In this document: positions 11,166-21,765 of the stretch, piece by piece
Layout of the letters: every line of letters begins with the position of its first letter
How positions within the stretch are numbered: the first letter of the stretch is position 1
Assembly: GCA_016801885.1 (NCBI GenBank)
Contig: JAFBJY010001317.1
Coordinates: forward strand, 17,258 to 81,257
Direction of reading: 5' to 3'
From: Toxotes chatareus
Lineage: Eukaryota > Chordata > Actinopteri > Toxotidae
DNA length: 64,000 nt
Notes under the pieces: model-generated
What the model was told of the DNA's origin: nothing
Database searches by the model: none
Seen by the model: only the letters and a program-made list of their open reading frames with translations
Position numbers and translations under genes: made by a program

Positions 11166-14100
11166 CTGATGGAGAGAAGAAGACACAACACAGCTGCAGT
11201 TATTGATCTATCACCTGATCATTGATTGACACTTTGAAGATGGTTGAATGTGAGCTGCTTTGTTTTCAGGAATCAAATGAAAATCACACTTACACTTCCT
11301 CAGACCTGGTCTCAACCATCGGACTCCACCAGGCTCCACCCTGAAAGGAGGAGGGGGGTCAGACCAGCACGTTCTCTTTCAGCATGCAAACATGGACATT
11401 ACATGGCTCTCATACACAGATGGTTTGATTATTCTGTTCATTCAGCAAAGAGACAAAGGACCTGGAGTCCTTATCCTGGAATTATACGGAGCAGGGAGGT
11501 GACATGGAGGAAAGATTTCACCATTTGTCTTCTCCATTTGATATCACTTTTGGTGTCAGACACAACAAAAGATTTCAGAATGACAAGATCAGAGACCTGA
11601 TTTCATTTCCTCCTTGGTTTGAGACACTGGCAGATGAATGTCTCTGAGCAGTGTAGATGGTCTTATTGTTGGGATGTTATTATTAGTGTGTCAGCACTGA
11701 ACAGGTATCTAAAGTCTTTGGGCTTGTTGTGGTGAAAGCACTCCGAGTGCTCAAAGTGGCTCTGTTGGTTCAGGAGCAGTTCAACCAGCTGCAGCTCAAA
11801 TGCTTCTCTCTATCTCTGTACCTTTCTGCAGGTATCTCTGGCTCCGGAGCTGCATGTTCTATGGTCCTGGCTCCACCAACCTGCTGCTGTTTATTGTTTA
11901 CAATGGTCCATTTCTAACACATGTTTAATGTTCCATTCTGCTACAGATAAATATTGGATTAAAATTCTATGCAGACTGTAATGTAAATAATTACCAATCA
12001 TGACAGCTTTTTGCTTCTGTGCTCTGTCTCCTATCATAACTGTAATATGCTGAGCACACATTATCCACTAACTGTTCACTAACTGTAATCTAAATGCTGG
12101 CCCTCTAACATTGTCCATTGCCAACCCTGTTTTATTATGCTGCATGTTCTGCTCCTTCTCTCCTCCAGTCCCAGCTTCCTCCTTTTCCTCCTTTCACCCA
12201 GCCCGCCATCGGCAGGAGGGTCCCCATATGAGCCGGGATCTGCTCAAGCTTTCTTTCTGTTAAAAGGGAGTTTTATCTTGCCACTGTCACCTTAAGTGGT
12301 TATTCTGGGGTCAGGCTCTGGGTCTCTGTAAAGCGCTTTGAGACAATTTTGATTGTGGAGGGCACTATATGAATAAAATTGAATTGAATTGAATGTTTCC
12401 ATGCTGGCTTTGTGCTGGTGCAGCCTGAAATCCAGTCTGAGAAAGTCTTGCTCAGGTCACAGAAAACAGCTGACCACACCTGATTTAATGATTGTCACAT
12501 ATTTTCTCTTAAATATGACACAGTGAGTCATGATGAGATACTGAAGTCAGAATTAAAGAAAACCCCTCTTTGTGTTGTTGTTGAATTCAAAGCACTTCTG
12601 TAGAGATCTGTCATCAGCTGTGACACACTAAATATTTCCAGCTCTTCCTCCTCTATCACACACTGTCTGTGGCTGCAGCAGGCCTCTCCATACCTGAGGT
12701 TGTCCAGTCTCCAGTGTGGATCCTTCAGTCCAGCAGACAGCATCTTCACTCCTGAGTCTCCTGGATGATTGTAGCTCAGGTCCAGCTCTCTCAGATGGGA
12801 GGGGTTGGAGCTCAGAGCTGAGGCCAGAGATGCACAGCCTTCCTCTGTGATCAGACATCCTGATAGCCTGCAGACACACATAACATCACACCACACGGGA
12901 ATCCTCTGTCAACACCTGCTTGTTTATATTTTTGTTTTTGGTTCTTTTCCAGTTTGGTCCAGGTTTAATGTATTCAAGACAAATTCCGAGAAAGTTCTGC
13001 TGAACTTTAGTAAAATTTGCTTTGAACAATCCTGCACAAGTTGGCTGTTTATCCACTGGTGTAAATCAGATATGAGCAAATCATCAGCTAAACAGTTTGA
13101 TGGATCGTGACCTGAGAGTCTCCAGGGTACAGTGTGGACTCTGCAGTGCAGTAGACAGAAGCATGAATACTTAGTATTAAGTTGCAATATTGGTTTCATA
13201 GTGGAAAAAAAAGGTTGTCTGAGAATTTTTCTGACATCGTTTTTACTAATGTCATTAACACTGACATACTATCGTCTAAGCCACATTATAACAAAGCATA
13301 GATGAGCTTGTGTATCTCAGTCAGAGTTCATATATATGAGCTCTACAGAATTTGAAGCTGGATAAAAACAAAACAGACTGAAAAACTCAAAGATTGTTTA
13401 AACTGTGAAAATCATTAGATATTGGCCTCGCTAAAGTCAGCATTGATGGACTTAATAAATATCTTCAGTCATTTCAAACAAACTGGAACTTGATCTGACC
13501 TGAGAGTCTCCAGGGTACAGTGTGGACTCTCCAGTCCAGCAGACAGAAGCTTCACCCCTGAATCCTTCAGGTCATTGTTCCTCAGGTCCAGGTGTCTCAG
13601 ACTAGAGGACTGGGAGCTGAGAACTGAGGACAGAGCTTCACAGCTTCTCTCTGAGAGGTTACAGCTGCTCAGTCTAAAGAGGAAACAATGAAGAAAAAGT
13701 CAAATAACATTTGTGTTGAAAGGACAATCAAAGGAACAAAACTCTCAGTTTGCTCTGCAGCTCACAGCAAACTAATACACCTGCATTTGAAAACTGGGCC
13801 AAACATCAAACACAGATTTGTTCGGTGAAGCAGAAATATCAGCTCTTTATCCACCTGCTGACCTATGAGGAGTTTGCCCAGGGAGTAATTGAATGTAGAA
13901 CCGCCACTGCAGTTAGTGGATAATGTGTGCTCAGCAGATTACAGTTATGATAGGAAACAGAGCACAGAAGCAAAAAGCTGTCATGATTGGTAATTATTTA
14001 CATTACAGTTTGCATAGAATATTTATCCAAAATGTATCTGTAGCAGAGTGGAACATTAAACATAGTAATGTGTTAGAAATGGATAATTGTAGACAATAAA

Positions 14101-17100
14101 CAGCAGCAGGTGGGTGGAGCCAGGACCACAGACAGAAAACATGCAGCTCCGGAGCCAGAGATACCTGCAGAAAGGTACAGAGAAAGAGAGACCAGAGAGA
14201 AACAAACACAGGACTACAGGAGAGAGAGGACACAGAGTTAATAACATGGAATAAAGGCTAATAAATGTGAGGGTGGGTCTGAGGACAGAAAGAGAGAAGA
14301 GGTGTGCAGAGGATCATGGGAAGTCCCCCAGCAGCCTAGGCCTATAGCAGCATAACTAAGGGATGGTTCAGTTGCCTGAGCCAGCCCTGCTATGGGCTTT
14401 ATCTTTAACTATAACAGTGTCTATAGAAATAATTGCGACTAACTATAGGTTTAGTCATAATAAGTAAGACTGTAACCACAACGAATTATCAGCTATGTCA
14501 AACAAAAAAGATTTTAAGCCTAATTTTAAAATTAGAGAGGGTGTCTGCTTCCTGAACCCAAACTGGCAATTGGTTCCCCAGGAGAGGGGCCTGATAGCTA
14601 AAGGCTCGGCCTCCCATTCTACTTTTAGAGATTTTGGGAACCATAAGCAAACCTGCATTCTGGGAATGAAGCAATCTGTTGGGATAATATGGTAATATCA
14701 GCTCTTTGAGATATTCAGTTCAATTCAGTTTTATTTGTATAGCGCCTTCCACAATCAAAATTGTCTCAAAGCGCTTTACAGAGACCCAGAGCCTGACCCC
14801 AGAGCAAGCACTTAAGGCGACAGTGGCAAGGAGAAACTCCCCTTTAACAGGAAGAAACCTTGAGCAGAACCTGGCTCATTTGGGGGACCCTCCTGCCGAT
14901 GGCCGGGCTGGGTGAAAGGAGGAAAGGGAGGAAGATAGGACAGCTGGGAATGGAGGAGAGGAGGAGAAGGACATGCAACATAATACAAACAGGGTTGGCA
15001 ATGGACAATGTTAGAGGGCCGGCATTTAGGTTACAGTTAGTGGATAATGTGAAGGAGCCTGGCCATTGAGGGCTTAATTTAAGGAGAAAGATTTTAAAAT
15101 CAATTCTAGATTTTACAGGAGCCAATGAAGAGAAGGTAATACAGGAGTAATATGATCTCTCTTGCTAATCTCAGTCAGTACTCTCGCTGCAGCATTTTGG
15201 ATCAGCTGGAGGCTTTTTAGAGAGTTAACTGGACATCCTGATAATAGGGAATTACAGTAGTCCAGCCTAGAAGTAACAAATGCATGGACTAGTTTTTCAG
15301 CATCACTCTGAGAATGTTCCTAATCTTACTGATATTGTGCATTTGAAAGAAGGTGGATATAGGTCTATACTTTGCTTTAACACCAGGGTCAAAAGAAGGC
15401 ATATGACACAATCAGTAATAAACATACATCTACAGTCAAGGCCGTAAGTATTTGGACAGTTAGAAATATTTTGTTCTTCAGGTTCTCACTACATTCACTT
15501 TAAAATACAATAATGGATACTACAGTCAATAACTGCAAAGGATTTTACACTAAAAATTAAATCTGATGAGTTTGTTTCACTTCATGTGTATTTGTCCAGT
15601 TACTTTTGAACCACTAAAAGGGCTGAATCTCCCACACAGTTCTTTCTATGCTGATGTCAACCTGCTCAAATTAAAGCTGAGACTTGGCTCTTTAATGTAG
15701 GATCCATTATTTTAATTCAGATTCAATGTGATGAAGTTCAGAGCTTCATCACATTGATGAAATGCAGGGAAAGAGGAGAGGAATTTCTTTTCCTCCTACT
15801 GAATAAAATTCTTTATACAATGATGAATAAATCCAATTATCCATACACTTACAGAGCTTTGTTAGAGGATTTGACAACTGGCAGCAGCTTCAGAGAAGCC
15901 TCCTCTGAAGCAGAGTATTTCTTCAGGTCAAACACGTCCAGATCTTTTTCTGATGACAGTAAGATGAAGACCAGAGCTGACCATTGAGCAGGAGACAGTT
16001 CATTTGTGGAGAGATGTCCTGAACTCAGGGACTGTTGGATCTGCTCCACTAGAGAACGATCATTCAGTTCATTCAGACAGTGGAACAGGTTGATGCTTTG
16101 CTCTGCAGATGGAGTCTCTTCAATCTTCTTCTTGATGTACTGGACTGTTTGCTGATTGGTCTGTGAGCCACTTCCTGTCTGTGTCCACAGATCTTGTAGT
16201 AGAGTCTGATTGGTCTGCAGGGAAAGACCCAGGAGGAAGCGTAGGAACAAGTCCAGGTGTCCATTTGGACTCTGTAAGGCCTTGTCCACAGCCCACTGGT
16301 AGAGCTGCTTTGAATGAGGTTTGTATCTGGACAGGTCAGAACTGATGGAGGTTGATTGTTCTTCTGACAGCAGATTGACTCCAGACTTGATGAAGGTCAG
16401 ATGGACATGAAGAGCAGCCAGAAACTCCTGAAGACTCAGATGGACAAAGCAGAACACCTTGTCCTGGTACAGTCCTCTCTCCTCTTTAAAGACCTGTGTG
16501 AACACTCCTGAGTACACTGAGGCTGCTCTGATATCGATGCCACACTCTGTCAGGTCTGATTCATAGAAGATCAGGTTTCCTTTCTGCAGCTGCTCAAAAG
16601 CCAGTTTTCCCAGAGACTCAATCATCTTCCTGGTCTCTGGACTCCAGTGTGGATCTGTCTCAGCTCCTCTATCATACTTAACGTTCTTCAGTTTGGACTG
16701 AACCACCAGGAAGTGGATGTACATCTCAGTCAGGGTCTTGGGCAGCCCTCCTCCCTCTCTGGTTTTCAACACATCCTCCAGAACTGTAGCAGTGATCCAG
16801 CAGAAGACCGGGATGTGACACATGATGTGGAGGCTTCGTGAAGTCTTGATGTGGGAGATGATCCTTCTGACCTGCTCCTCCTCTCTGAACCTCTTCCTGA
16901 AGTACTCCTCCTTCTGTGGGTCAGTGAACCCTCTGACCTCTGTCACCATGTCAACACACTGAGGAGGGATCTGATTGGCTGCTGCAGGTCGTGTGGTTAT
17001 CCAGAGGTGAGCAGAGGGAAGCAGTTTACCCCTGATGAGGTTTGTCAGCAGCACATCCACTGAGGTGGACTCTGTAACATCAGTCAGGATCTCAGTGTTG

Positions 17101-19151
17101 TGGAAGTCCAGAGGAAGTCGACACTCATCCAGACCGTCAAAGATGAACAGAACCTGGACCTCTTCAAACCTGCAGAGTCCTGCTTCTTTGGTTTCAGGAA
17201 AGAACTGATGAACAAGTTCCACCAAGCTGAACTTTTTCTCTTTCAGCACATTCAGCTCTCTGAACGTGAATGGAAATGTGAAGTGTATGTCCTGGTTGGC
17301 TTTGTCTTCAGCCCAGTCCAGAGTCAACTTCTGTGTTAAGACTGTTTTCCCAATGCCAGCCACTCCCTTTGTCATCACTGTTCTGATTGGTCCATCTCTT
17401 CCAAGTGAGGCTTTAAAGATGTCTTCTTGTCTGATGCTTGTTTCTGGTCTGGCTGGTTTCCTGGATGCTGTTTCAATCTGTCTGACCTCATGTTCATCAT
17501 TGACCTCTCCAGTCCCTCCCTCTGTGATGTAGAGCTCTGTGTAGATCTGATTCAGAAGGGTTGGGTTTCCTGCTTTAGAGATCCCCTCAAACACACACTG
17601 GAACTTCTTCTTCAGAGTAGATTTAAGTTTACGCTGACAAAATGGAGCATCATGTCCTGAATGAATAAACAAGAAACAACATATATGACTGATTCATAAA
17701 GAAAACATGACATGTTCATCCCGCTAAAGAACACACATGAACATATTTCCCTCCATGTCTTGAGACGTTAGTAAATGTCCCATTTATTCATCATGTTGAA
17801 TATTTAGAGAAATCCTCTTACTGCTGTGCAGACAGTCAGCCAGCTCCTCCTGCTTCATTCTCCTCAGGAAGTTCACTGTGATCTTCACAAAAGCCTCTCT
17901 GCTGCTCCTCCTCTGCTCTTCATCTTCACCGTCCAAAATCTCCTCATCCTGCCTCTGACTCTCTGAGCATTTTGGGTAATCTGAACTCACAACTTTCTGG
18001 ATCTTCTTCAGCTCCTTCTTCACAAAAGTGACAATGTTCTCCTCCAGCAGCTGGAACAGAAAACTATATGAATGACACAATCAAAGTAAAACCATGGAGC
18101 CAAACATCAGATCCATGTTGGACACACTGACAATCCTCTGCTCTAAAAAGTGCAGCATGGAGATTATTGTCAACACAACAGATGTCAAAGTAGTTGTTGT
18201 CCATGTACAGACCATAAATATGGAGTCCAGGTGTGTTTGATGCTGCTGGGCAGGCTGAGCACTGGGAACCTCTGAGCTCTCCTGGTCCACTCTGTGGAGG
18301 AATCATGAAGAATTAGCTCACATTATGTTTGCAGCATCTGTGAGCGTTTTATGTTTTGTACACAAGCAACAGCTGCTTTTATGTTCTGTGGTGACTGTCC
18401 TGATTAAAGCAAACACTACTGTGCTGTGACATTCTCAGTGAGAGGAAACAAGCAATCAGTTCTGTACCTCATCACAACAAGTCCACCTTTTAAATGATGA
18501 GTTTTAAGGACTCACACTGGGTTTGACAGAAGTCTCACCTCTGCTACAGGACACTAACACAAACACTGGAACTGGATAGGTGCTGAGTTACAGGGAGTTT
18601 TACTTCTGATCTGAATGATACATATAAGAACATAATGATCAGCCTGATCATGTTCATATACTGTGTCATTCATGAAGCCTTGTCTCTGATGGATCCTGGT
18701 GGACACACAGATTAAGACCATCAGGGACATGGGGACAGCGACAACATATCAATTATTCATACAGTGTTCTCATAGTAAAGAACAAGACATGTAGTAAATT
18801 GCAGCTCACGTCTTCACAGCAGAGGGAGGCTGTTCTTTGAAATCAGTGGGGTCATCCTTTGATCTGTCACTCTTCATGGACACACAGCTGGGCTCGGGTC
18901 CACGTTCAGGTCCAGGTCCAGCAGAGTCTGGTGTGTGCTGCTGCTCTGGCCTTCAACACAACACACACAGAGCTTTGAGTGTGAATAATGATGGTACAGT
19001 GATGTGAGTGCTGAGCTCTGACATGGAGAAGAGTCATGGACAGTTAGAGATCCTCATCTCACCTCTGAGCTTTGGTCTGGATCTCATGGTCCCCACACAG
19101 ACTGCTTTTAGGGGGAGGGGCTCCCTCCTCTCTGTCCTCACACTGATTCAT
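10626..19151 (-). CDS. NLRC3-like gene 1 (FISNA-NACHT-LRR-B30.2 receptor), one frameshift
   Basis: Coding exons on the minus strand are 19151-19063, 18950-18810, 18291-18213, 18050-17822, 17656-15853, 13673-13500, 12867-12694, 11340-11294 and 11165-10626. Every intron has GT..AG ends and the codon phases join correctly. The order is an N-terminal linker starting MNQCEDREEG, a helical segment LLEENIVTFVKKELKKIQK, FISNA, NACHT ATPase, two LRR exons, a short linker ending PGLRK, and PRY-SPRY. The family acts as cytosolic pattern sensors or regulators in fish innate immunity; the ligand of this member is unknown. Summed exon length is 3277 nt, one base off a multiple of three, matching a single frameshift seen in the last exon. 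Start chosen at the first ATG, which leads the conserved MNQCEDREEG peptide. The frameshift may be a sequencing error or mark a recent pseudogene. Confidence 0.88.
11294..11340 (-). CDS. 47-bp linker exon of NLRC3-like gene 1
   Basis: Acceptor CTTTCAG precedes GGTGGAGCC at 11340, and the donor GTAAGTG follows 11294. The encoded peptide VEPGGVRWLRPGLRK is the conserved joint between the LRR exons and the B30.2 exon of fish NLRC3-like proteins. It also fixes the phase: joining LRR directly to B30.2 would give an immediate stop. Confidence 0.85.
11798..12395 (+). mobile_element. L2 (Maui-like) 3' end in an intron of NLRC3-like gene 1
   Basis: Only the 3' untranslated part is present, ending in the conserved block TAAAGCGCTTTGAGACAATT, then GGGCACTATATGAATAAAAT, and an ATTGAATTGAATTGAAT tail at about 12377-12395. 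It lies antisense to the host gene, between the linker exon and the second LRR exon. The sequence matches the 3' parts at 42258-42750, 60300-60864 and 61930-62497. Confidence 0.85.
12694..12867 (-). CDS. LRR exon 2 of NLRC3-like gene 1
   Basis: The exon is 174 bp with TGCAG acceptor and GTATGG donor. It encodes one pair of leucine-rich repeats: LSGCLITEEGCASLASAL and SHLRELDLSYNHPGDSGVKM, then LSAGLKDPHWRLDNLR. LRRs in NLRs form the curved sensor domain. The 174-bp size and phase are identical to the next LRR exon upstream, so exons can be added or lost without a frameshift. Confidence 0.88.
13109..13165 (-). pseudogene. Relic of a third LRR exon (3' part only)
   Basis: The last ~57 bp of an LRR exon are recognisable (LLSTALQSPHCTLETLR on the minus strand) with the usual GTCACG donor-side sequence, but the first two thirds are replaced by unrelated A/T-rich DNA. 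The flank above 13050 (TTTATCCACTG) also occurs before the LRR exon of the second NLR copy near 42762. This indicates that the array once had at least three LRR exons here. Confidence 0.65.
13500..13673 (-). CDS. LRR exon 1 of NLRC3-like gene 1
   Basis: The exon is 174 bp with CTTTAG acceptor and GTCAGA donor. It encodes LSSCNLSERSCEALSSVL, SSSLRHLDLRNNDLKDSG and LLSAGLESPHCTLETLR, a standard LRR pair. Its phase joins the NACHT exon donor at 15853 (CT) without a break. Confidence 0.88.
13906..15330 (-). mobile_element. L2 element with an internal displaced 3' end (nested or rearranged)
   Basis: The minus-strand L2 is read in two outer parts: 13906-14714 (3' untranslated region up to reverse transcriptase, ending at CTCTTTGAGATAT) and 15050-15330 (GAAGGAGCCTGGCCATTGAG onwards). 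In other L2 copies here (for example 61390-61420) these two sequences are directly continuous. Between them, 14715-15049 is an L2 3' terminus in the same orientation, starting with its TTCAATTCAGTTTTATTTG tail. It lies in the large intron of NLRC3-like gene 1, in the same orientation as the gene. Coding parts are short and broken. Confidence 0.75.
15430..15620. repeat. Dispersed repeat with GTAAGTATTTGGACAGTTAG signature
   Basis: The AAGTATTTGGACAGT motif followed by TCTCACTACATTCACTTTAA is a dispersed repeat that I associate with short non-autonomous DNA transposons in fish; that assignment is from memory. The same sequence occurs at the equivalent place of the second NLR copy (43310-43500), so it predates the gene duplication. 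Confidence 0.4.
15853..17656 (-). CDS. FISNA-NACHT exon of NLRC3-like gene 1
   Basis: This single 1804-bp exon is open throughout. It starts after the acceptor ATTCAG at 17657 with HDAPFCQRKLKSTLKKKFQC (FISNA, about the first 80 codons). The P-loop GVAGIGKT is at 17343-17366 and Walker B VLFIFDGLDEC at 17121-17153, so ATP binding and the acidic Walker B residues are preserved. Further marks are LWITTRPAAANQIPPQCVDM (sensor-like region), MCHIPVFCWITATVLED and VHLSLQEFLAALHVHL, the conserved NACHT-associated helical region. The donor GTAAGT lies at 15847-15852. In NLRs this module drives nucleotide-dependent oligomerisation. Length and all key residues match intact family members. Confidence 0.93.
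17822..18050 (-). CDS. Helical N-terminal exon of NLRC3-like gene 1
   Basis: The 229-bp exon encodes LLEENIVTFVKKELKKIQK, then an acidic stretch around RQDEEILDGEDEEQRRSSRE, and NFLRRMKQEELADCLHS. It resembles the short death-fold-like N-terminal segment common to fish NLRC3-like proteins. The final codon is split with the FISNA-NACHT exon. Confidence 0.88.
18213..18291 (-). CDS. 79-bp N-terminal repeat-type exon of NLRC3-like gene 1
   Basis: Encodes VDQESSEVPSAQPAQQHQTH and LDSIFM, with CCACAG acceptor and GTCTGT donor. It joins in phase to LLEENIV in the next exon. Peptides of the form DQESSEVPSAQ are typical linker repeats ahead of the FISNA domain in this family. Confidence 0.82.
18810..18950 (-). 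CDS. 141-bp N-terminal linker exon of NLRC3-like gene 1
   Basis: Encodes a Pro/Gly-rich linker PEQQHTPDSAGPGPERGPEP followed by SCVSMKSDRSKDDPTDFKEQ and PPSAVKT. The SCVSMKSDRSM/K signature is common in fish NLRC3-like N-termini. Acceptor GTTGAAG, donor GTGAGC. Confidence 0.82.
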
Positions 19152-19203
19152 GATGCTGAATTCACATCCACATCAGTTCACACACACTTTCTACCTTCAT
19201 CTG
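19063..19203 (-). CDS. Start-codon exon of NLRC3-like gene 1
   Basis: The ATG at 19151-19149 begins MNQCEDREEGAPPPKSSLCG and DHEIQTKAQR, ending at the donor GTGAGATG. Sequence from the acceptor TCTCCAG (about 19204) to 19152 would be 5' untranslated. The same exon exists in the second copy at 46988-47071. Confidence 0.8.
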
Positions 19204-20090
19204 GAGAGAAAACACAAATCATTCATCTGCACATCAACTGAAATCATCCTCTCCATCATTTGTCCTGTAGAAATATCAGCTGCTCCTCCACTGATTGGCT
19301 CTTCTTTCCTCTTTCATATCAGTGTCAGTTGAATGCAGTCAGACAGCAGTGTGAGGCAGAGGAAGCTGCCATCAGCTGCTGTACTTCCACTGTCAGTCCA
19401 CTAGATGGGGTCATGAAGCTGCAGTGAAGTGCAGAGCAGCACACAGGATCCAGGGACGAGCATTTCCATTCACTGACACACAGACTGAGATCCACTGGTT
19501 TTATCTGACACAATCTAAAAATCCTGCTTTCTAATTTCACTTGAGTAAAAGTCCATGAGTGTAATCAGTAAAATATACTTCAACTGTCAAAAGTCAAAGT
19601 GCTGATCATGCAGAACAGACTCATTTGGTTTTTATTTCAAATCTTAATCTGAAAAGTAACTGTAGCTGTGAAATAAATGTAGTAAAACAGTGAAATATTT
19701 CCCTCAGAAAAGTTGTGAAGTTAAAGTATCAAGAAGCAGAAAATGGAAACACTGGAGTTTCAGTGCAGCACTGCAATAAAAGTACTGAGTTACTTTTCAC
19801 AACAAAAGTATTAGATTCCAAACAAAAAAAATTTCAAAAAAAAAAAATTCAAAATAAAAGACTGACAATTGCAATAAAGCCTTTACAATAATATTAAAAC
19901 TTTGTTTAAAGGAAATCTCTTTCATTTAATCATTGATCACGTTTACGTACAATTTTACTTAAAGAACCTAGTTCCTGTTGGAGGAGGACCAGAGGCCTGA
20001 GGCCTCCATGACAACCCCACAAAAACACGAACGTCAGAAATCTCAGATAACAACAGGTAGTGCTGACGTATAAAACATTAAAGCTGCTGA
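19204..20090. other. 5' intron region of NLRC3-like gene 1
   Basis: No coding exon seen. A segment at about 19235-19290 (CTCCATCATTTGTCCTGTAGAAATATCAGCTGCTCC) is repeated at 20200-20240 and at 47165-47205, showing tandem duplication of the 5' region. A-rich runs at 19826-19849. Confidence 0.45.
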
Positions 20091-20097
20091 CAGTTAC

Positions 20098-20140
20098 CTT
20101 CAGACGGAGAAAATGTGTAACAAAGCTTTTATTCAGTGAA
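20098..20140 (-). promoter_or_regulatory. Candidate 5' noncoding exon / promoter module, copy 1
   Basis: On the minus strand, sequence CATTTTCTCCGTCTGAAG ends at 20098 and is followed by a GTAACTGTCAGC donor. A related module ends at 20930, and further copies lie at 33311 and 48240 at the edges of the duplicated blocks. The position upstream of the start-codon exon and the conserved donor suggest an untranslated first exon. The transcription start is not defined by sequence alone. Confidence 0.4.
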
Positions 20141-20783
20141 CATTCTGGATCTCCAAGAGACTAAAACCTTAACTTCAAATGTTTTACATGAATCATCATC
20201 TCCATCATTTCTTCTGTAGAAATATCAGCTGCTCCTCCTGCTCTGAGAAGGAGGCCCATGAGTCCATGTCTGTTACAGACCATATGCTGTAATTTCACCA
20301 TGGTTCAATATCGTCTGTATAGTTCGTCAGGACTTTAACATTTTCACTGACCTGCCTTTTCGACTCGTCACACTTTCTTTTCGTGATCAACCACATGCAC
20401 ACACACACACACTCTCAAATGAATGTCATGAACAGACGGCCATCTTTACTCGTCTAAAGTTTCCAAGCTGATGTTTCAGTTTGAGACCACGATTGTTTCA
20501 AACCTCCTCCTGATTTAAACAAACTCCATCCAACTGTAAAACACTCATAATAAACCAGTTTCTCCACCTAAAATAACCAGAAGAACTAGTGACATCACTG
20601 TCAACATTTTCCACAAACTAGAGAAAACCATGTCCCTTTAATGAAGACAAATCAAACCAATCAAGAGCTCCACTTACTCAGTTATTCGCATGAACTTCAT
20701 CCTCTGCAGCTCTCTCCTGTCAGTGTATGAAAGGCTCTTAGTTCTTCAGTTCAGGCTTCTTTTTCCTCAGGTTCTTGTATGAG

Positions 20784-20816
20784 TGTGTGTGTGTGTGTGT
20801 GTGTATGTGGGTGTGT
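20784..20816. repeat. GT microsatellite
   Basis: GTGTGT run interrupted once by AT and GG near 20805-20812. Confidence 0.85.
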
Positions 20817-20929
20817 GTGCACTTTAACTGACAAACAAAACCCGGAAACAATGCTACAGTAACTCAAAGGTCAGAAATCACAGGTAACAACAGGGAGTGT
20901 GAGTAAATCATTAAACTGCTGACATTTAC

Positions 20930-20985
20930 CTTCAGATGGAGAAAATCATCTATACCACAAAGTTTGGTCAAAGTGAAAGTAAACT
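20930..20985 (-). promoter_or_regulatory. Candidate 5' noncoding exon / promoter module, copy 2
   Basis: On the minus strand the sequence ending TTTTCTCCATCTGAAG at 20930 is followed by the donor GTAAATGTCAGC. It is more similar to the modules at 33311 and 48240 than the 20098 copy is, including the upstream AGTTTACTTTCACTTTGAC block (20968-20986). It may be an alternative first exon of NLRC3-like gene 1. Confidence 0.4.
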
Positions 20986-21003
20986 CCAAGGCTTTGCCCA
21001 GAG

Positions 21004-21006
<3 letters not shown>

Positions 21007-21040
<34 letters not shown>
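21007..21040. repeat. GT microsatellite
   Basis: About 16 uninterrupted GT units directly upstream (minus-strand sense) of the candidate first exon at 20930. Confidence 0.9.
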
Positions 21041-21360
21041 GTGACTGAAGTTCACATGCTGAAGTGTTATTAAGACATGAAACCTCCTCATGACTCCCAG
21101 TGTGAACACACACACACTCTGCTGCTGTTTGATGTTTTCATTATTATTGATTATTGATCAGTTGAATCAGCTGAGCTCCAATGGAACTAAATTCTCCATT
21201 TCAACAGTGATGTCTTCAACACAAACATTCAGGCTTCACATTAATGTGGATGGAACTGGACTGTTCACAGAGAAACTACCATGATCACTGCCCTCCAGTG
21301 GTCACTGTCAGTAACTACAACTCTGAACACAAAACACTGACACTCTTGTCCGTGTTCCTG

Positions 21361-21591
21361 TCAGTACTCACGCTGCAACATTTACAATCAGCTGGAGAGT
21401 CTTTAGATAATAATAGATAATAATAGAATTGCAATAGTCCAGCCTAGAAGTAACAAAAGCATGGAGCAGTTTTTCTGCATCATTCTGAGACAGGATGTTT
21501 CTGATTGTTGTCATATTAAGGATGTGAAAAAAGACAGAACTGAAGTTTCTTTGATGAGGAAGTTAAAGGACAAGTCTTGATCAAAATTAAC
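21361..21591 (-). mobile_element. L2 reverse-transcriptase fragment, minus half of an inverted pair
   Basis: On the minus strand it reads DQDLSFN, then RNILSQNDAEKLLHAFVT-like sequence and the DYCN region, the part of L2 after the catalytic box. It abuts a plus-strand fragment from an earlier part of the same kind of element at 21592. Confidence 0.65.
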
Positions 21592-21765
21592 TGAGGTTAC
21601 AAATGACCTTTGAAGTACATCAGACAAAGAACTTGTCTCTGTACTTGTCATATCTTAATGTTGCATTTGACACCACTGACCATCACATCCTATTACAGAG
21701 ACTGGAACTTTTAATTGGCATCAAAGGAACCTCACTAAGCTGGTTTAAGTCCTACTTATCACACT
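21592..21765 (+). mobile_element. L2 reverse-transcriptase fragment, plus half of an inverted pair
   Basis: Reads EVTNDL, then LNVAFDTTDHHILLQRLEL and SLSWFKSYL on the plus strand, an earlier part of L2 reverse transcriptase than the minus-strand piece to its left. The two halves point away from the junction at 21591/21592, as expected for a 5'-inverted LINE insertion. Confidence 0.65.

Noticed and set aside
21007..21040. GT run as a regulatory Z-DNA element
   Set aside because: A microsatellite upstream of the NLR first exon is common by chance; no further support.
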